From an uncultured Burkholderiales bacterium (lineage in GTDB: Bacteria > Pseudomonadota > Gammaproteobacteria > Burkholderiales > Burkholderiaceae_C), in the NCBI GenBank assembly GCA_937897495.1, contig CALCBL010000557.1, positions 1 to 9,537 on the forward strand: DNA of 9,537 nt, written 5' to 3'. Positions 7,080 through 9,537 of this stretch are shown here, in pieces. The translations under genes were made by a program, and so were the position numbers. Each line of letters starts with the position of its first letter. Position 1 is the stretch's first letter. Below the pieces are notes generated by a model, which did no database searches, was not told the origin of the DNA, and worked only from the letters and a program-made list of their open reading frames with translations.

Positions 7080-7865
7080 ATGAAACTTGCTACTTGGAAT
7101 GTCAACTCTCTTACCGTCAGGCTGCCTCAGGTCATTGACTGGTTGAAGGCGCAAGAGTCGCTCGGTCTCGATCACGCCATCGATGTGCTTGCTTTGCAAG
7201 AACTCAAAATGACCGACGACAAATTTCCGCTTGCAGCCTTCACTGAAGCGGGTTATCACGCCCAATGGTTTGGTCAAAAAACCTACAACGGTGTGGCGCT
7301 CATTTCTCGCATCGAAGGCACACAGGTCGTCAAAAATATTCCTGATTTTGAAGACGACATGTCTCGCGTCATCACAGCCACCTTCGGCGATGTACGCGTG
7401 ATCGGTGGCTATTTTCCTAACGGCCAAGCGCCTGACAGTGACAAGTTCGTTTACAAAATGCGCTGGCTAGCGGCATTGCACCAGTGGGTGAAGCAAGAGA
7501 TGTCAGCCCACCCCAAGCTGGTACTGATGGGTGACTACAACATCACATTTGACGACCTCGATGTGTGGGACCCTGTGGGTATGGCAGGCACCATTCACTG
7601 CACACCTGAAGAGCGAGAGCATCTGAACAGCTTGATTCAATTGGGTTTGCACGACAGCTTCAGGCTGTTTGATCAACCTGAAAAAAGCTTCAGCTGGTGG
7701 GACTACCGCGACTTTGGTTTCAAACGAAACCGCGGTATGCGCATCGATCACATTTTGATCACAGACGCATTAAAGGCTTGCGCCACAGGCTGCGTGATCG
7801 ACAAAGTACCCCGCAAAAACGAGCGCCCCAGCGATCACACACCTGTTGTACTCACACTGAGTTAA
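7080..7865 (+). CDS. xth: Exodeoxyribonuclease III / AP endonuclease
   Basis: This 261-residue protein is of the ExoIII (Xth) family, which cuts 5' of abasic sites and digests 3' ends in base excision repair. Catalytic motifs are complete: TWNVNS (Asn7), LQELK (metal ligand Glu41), GGYFPNGQ (Tyr111), LMGDYNI (Asp152, Asn154), SWWDYR (205-210), GMRIDHILIT (Asp223) and SDHTPV (Asp252-His253). The length is close to the 268 residues of E. coli ExoIII. The GDYNI form, where E. coli has Met for Tyr, marks a distinct XthA subgroup. It follows folA by 16 bases, and GAAGG at 7062-7066 is a distant, weak ribosome site, so translation may depend on folA. Its TAA stop shares the palindrome TTAA with the stop of the opposing SDR gene. 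Confidence 0.97.
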   Translation: MKLATWNVNSLTVRLPQVIDWLKAQESLGLDHAIDVLALQELKMTDDKFPLAAFTEAGYHAQWFGQKTYNGVALISRIEGTQVVKNIPDFEDDMSRVITATFGDVRVIGGYFPNGQAPDSDKFVYKMRWLAALHQWVKQEMSAHPKLVLMGDYNITFDDLDVWDPVGMAGTIHCTPEEREHLNSLIQLGLHDSFRLFDQPEKSFSWWDYRDFGFKRNRGMRIDHILITDALKACATGCVIDKVPRKNERPSDHTPVVLTLS

Positions 7866-8773
7866 GCCTTGTGGGCTGCCATGGCCTTCCCAACTTCCAA
7901 ACTGCCTTGACCTGAACCCGAGCCTGGTACCAACTCGCCGTGGCGGTCTTTCACTTGTCCCATGGCCGCCAGCAATTGCTCTGGCGTGTGATCCGACATA
8001 CCCAAATGCACACCCTGTGTGAGGGTGATGTTGGCAACTTCAAAGCTACCCGCACCTGCGCAAATAATGGTTCTGTTTGGCGCATCTTCACAAGCCATGA
8101 CCAACATGGCGGGCACCACAGCTTGTGGCTCTAGTGCTTTCAAAACGGCTTCAGGCATTAAACCCTCGGTCATGCGAGTGGCCGCAGTGGGCGCCAATGA
8201 ATTGACGCGAATATTGTATTTTTCGCCCTCAATGCCTAGCGTTTGCATCATGCCTGCCAATGCCATTTTGGCAGCACCATAGTTGGCTTGGCCAAAGTTG
8301 CCGTACAGGCCACTGGAAGAAGTGGTCATGACGATGCGGCCATAACTTTGAGCCTGCATGATGGGCCAAACCGCTTTGGTGCAATGCACAGCGCCCATCA
8401 CGTGAACTTCCATGACCAAGCGAAAATCTGAAATTTCCATTTTGGAAAAACTTTTGTCGCGCAGAATGCCGGCATTGTTCACCAAGATGTCAACGCGTCC
8501 CCATTTGTCCATGGCTTGCTTCACCATGGCCTGAACGGCTTCGTAGTCGGTCACAGATGCGCCGTTGGCGATCGCCTCGCCACCCGCGCTGATGATTTCG
8601 TCTACCACCGCCTGGGCTGCGCTGACAGAGCCACCCTCTCCGTGGACATTGCCCCCCAGGTCATTCACCAGCACTTTAGCGCCCCGCTTGGCCAGCGCCA
8701 GCGCGTGTTGTTTACCCAAGCCGCCACCTGCACCTGTGACAATGGCGACACGTCCTTGAAAATCGATGCTCAT
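7862..8773 (-). CDS. SDR-family (3R)-hydroxyacyl-CoA dehydrogenase-like protein (MFE2 dehydrogenase domain type)
   Basis: This 303-residue short-chain dehydrogenase has the Rossmann motif TGAGGGLG (13-20), VNDLGG (36-41) with Asp38 favouring NAD over NADP, NNAG (99-102), and the catalytic Ser about 153, Tyr165 and Lys169. Stretches such as VNDLGG, NNAGILRDKSF and YGNFGQANYGAAK (157-169) closely match the dehydrogenase domain of peroxisomal multifunctional enzyme 2 (HSD17B4), recalled from memory. That domain oxidises (3R)-hydroxyacyl-CoA to 3-ketoacyl-CoA. The bacterial protein is stand-alone: it has an MFE2-like C-terminal segment (about 230-275) and a Gly/Ser-rich tail (283-291), but no fused hydratase or SCP2 domain. 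A good GAGGA site precedes the start. It is divergent from the Nudix gene and convergent with xth. A role in beta-oxidation or a related acyl-CoA pathway is likely; other hydroxyacyl-CoA or steroid substrates remain possible. Confidence 0.92.
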   Translation of the reverse strand: MSIDFQGRVAIVTGAGGGLGKQHALALAKRGAKVLVNDLGGNVHGEGGSVSAAQAVVDEIISAGGEAIANGASVTDYEAVQAMVKQAMDKWGRVDILVNNAGILRDKSFSKMEISDFRLVMEVHVMGAVHCTKAVWPIMQAQSYGRIVMTTSSSGLYGNFGQANYGAAKMALAGMMQTLGIEGEKYNIRVNSLAPTAATRMTEGLMPEAVLKALEPQAVVPAMLVMACEDAPNRTIICAGAGSFEVANITLTQGVHLGMSDHTPEQLLAAMGQVKDRHGELVPGSGSGQGSLEVGKAMAAHKA

Positions 8774-8779
8774 TTGGTT

Positions 8780-8784
8780 TCCTC
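8780..8784 (-). promoter_or_regulatory. Shine-Dalgarno site for the SDR gene
   Basis: Read on the minus strand, GAGGA lies six bases before the ATG at 8773. It supports this start over any internal methionine. Confidence 0.7.
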
Positions 8785-8823
8785 AATCTGATAGCCTTGC
8801 GATGTTACTCAATTTAAACCCTC

Positions 8824-9537
8824 ATGCAAATCACCTCTCACATCGTTGACACCCCACCGCGTGACGCAGCCACCGTTTTGATGCTGCGCGAGGGTTCGGC
8901 TGGTTTGGAAGTTTTGTTGCTCAAACGCCATACAGACTCCAAGGACTTGGGTGGGGCCTTTGTATTTCCGGGTGGCAAGCGCGATGAGGCCGATGCCAGT
9001 CCTAGCGCTTTGGACGGCCTAGGCCAACCCCTCGAAGCCTTGCATGCACAACTTGGCGAACCAGACATTGCGCCTGAGCATGCCGCAAGTTTGTTCGTCG
9101 CTGCCTTGCGAGAAGCTCAAGAAGAATGTGGCTTGCAACTCAGGTGCACTGACCTGCGACCTTGGTCGCGTTGGATCACACCTCGCATGCCCTCCATGAT
9201 GTCAAAGCGCTTTGACACACGTTTCTTTTTGGCCAGAGCTCCTGCTTTACAAACTGCCATTCAAGACAATCACGAAACCACAGAAGTTTTGTGGACCACA
9301 CCCAGGCAGGCGCTGGTGCAATATTGGGCGGGAGAAATACTGTTGGCTCCACCGCAAATTATGAGCTTGTCGCACTTGAGTATTTTTAACTCTGTCGATC
9401 ATGCCCTAGAGGATGCGGCGCTGCGCACGCCTCCTGTGATTCAACCAGAGCCCTTCGATGTGGAAGGCATGCGGGTCATTTGCTATCCCGGAGATCCGAA
9501 ACACCCCGTTCAGCAGCGCGCCCTTCCAGGCCCTTCA
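8824..9537 (+). CDS. Nudix hydrolase, NUDT19-like (3' end missing)
   Basis: The frame opens at the ATG at 8824 and runs 238 codons without a stop to the right edge, so the C-terminus is missing. The core starts with DAATVLMLREG (14-24) and a strand ending LLLKR (31-35), then GAFVFPGGKRDEAD (44-57). The second half of the Nudix box, AALREAQEECGLQ (93-105), comes about 40 residues later. This split Nudix box, together with WSRWITPRMPSMMSKRFDTRF (114-134, a NUDT19-type signature), points to the NUDT19/RP2 subfamily. Its mammalian member is a peroxisomal CoA diphosphatase that cleaves CoA and acyl-CoAs to phosphopantetheine products and 3',5'-ADP. The catalytic REXXEE glutamates Glu97, Glu100 and Glu101 are present. 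No Shine-Dalgarno is seen before the ATG. Its start lies 50 bases from the divergent MFE2-like SDR start, which suggests shared control and a link to CoA metabolism. A plain Nudix hydrolase with another substrate is the alternative. Confidence 0.88.
   Translation, partial: MQITSHIVDTPPRDAATVLMLREGSAGLEVLLLKRHTDSKDLGGAFVFPGGKRDEADASPSALDGLGQPLEALHAQLGEPDIAPEHAASLFVAALREAQEECGLQLRCTDLRPWSRWITPRMPSMMSKRFDTRFFLARAPALQTAIQDNHETTEVLWTTPRQALVQYWAGEILLAPPQIMSLSHLSIFNSVDHALEDAALRTPPVIQPEPFDVEGMRVICYPGDPKHPVQQRALPGPS

Noticed and set aside
8774..8823. Divergent spacer searched for sigma-70 promoters and an operator.
   Set aside because: TTGCGA and TTGAGT resemble -35 hexamers on either strand, but no -10 element lies at the proper spacing, and no convincing palindrome is present.
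1..9537. Mobile elements, CRISPR arrays, tRNA/rRNA genes, riboswitches and defence systems.
   Set aside because: Every gap is under about 55 bases, all genes fit housekeeping or metabolic families, and no direct repeats, transposase motifs or structured RNA patterns were seen.

Overview
The window reads as an ordinary chromosomal segment of a betaproteobacterium, most likely a Comamonadaceae member of the Limnohabitans/Rhodoferax type. This rests on moderate GC, heavy use of TTG leucine codons, and the protein families and their order; it is recalled from family knowledge and was not searched. Coding density is very high. Ten genes are complete or nearly so, one runs off the right edge, and no gap exceeds about 55 bases. 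I see no transposase, integrase, tRNA, rRNA, CRISPR array, phage gene or large repeat.

Left block (34-2576, + strand): an alpha/beta hydrolase is translationally coupled (TGATG junction) to a cytochrome P450. A short Mpo1-like DUF962 membrane protein follows with its own strong ribosome binding site. All three could act on lipids or hydrophobic carboxylic acids, but no substrate can be read from the sequence.

Middle block (2566-4242): a YihY/BrkB-family inner membrane protein with a C-terminal winged-helix-like tail lies on the minus strand. Its 3' end overlaps DUF962 by 11 bases. It is divergent, across only 21 bases, from a small four-helix DUF2069 membrane protein.

Nucleotide and DNA block (4252-7865, + strand): an FAD-linked 2-hydroxyacid dehydrogenase of the D-lactate/D-2-hydroxyglutarate type is followed by thyA, folA and an exonuclease III-type AP endonuclease gene. 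thyA and folA overlap by one base (TAATG). ThyA makes dTMP and oxidises the folate cofactor to dihydrofolate, FolA reduces it again, and Xth repairs abasic sites such as those left after uracil removal. The last three genes therefore form a coherent thymidylate supply and repair unit.

Right block (7862-9537): an SDR closely resembling the dehydrogenase domain of peroxisomal multifunctional enzyme 2 (17-beta-HSD type 4) lies on the minus strand and shares a TTAA double stop with xth. It is divergent from an incomplete NUDT19-type Nudix hydrolase with the split Nudix box of that subfamily. Both point to acyl-CoA/CoA metabolism.

No clearly new system is present. The best leads are the hydrolase-P450-Mpo1 set, the divergent MFE2-like/NUDT19-like pair, and the thyA-folA-xth arrangement.
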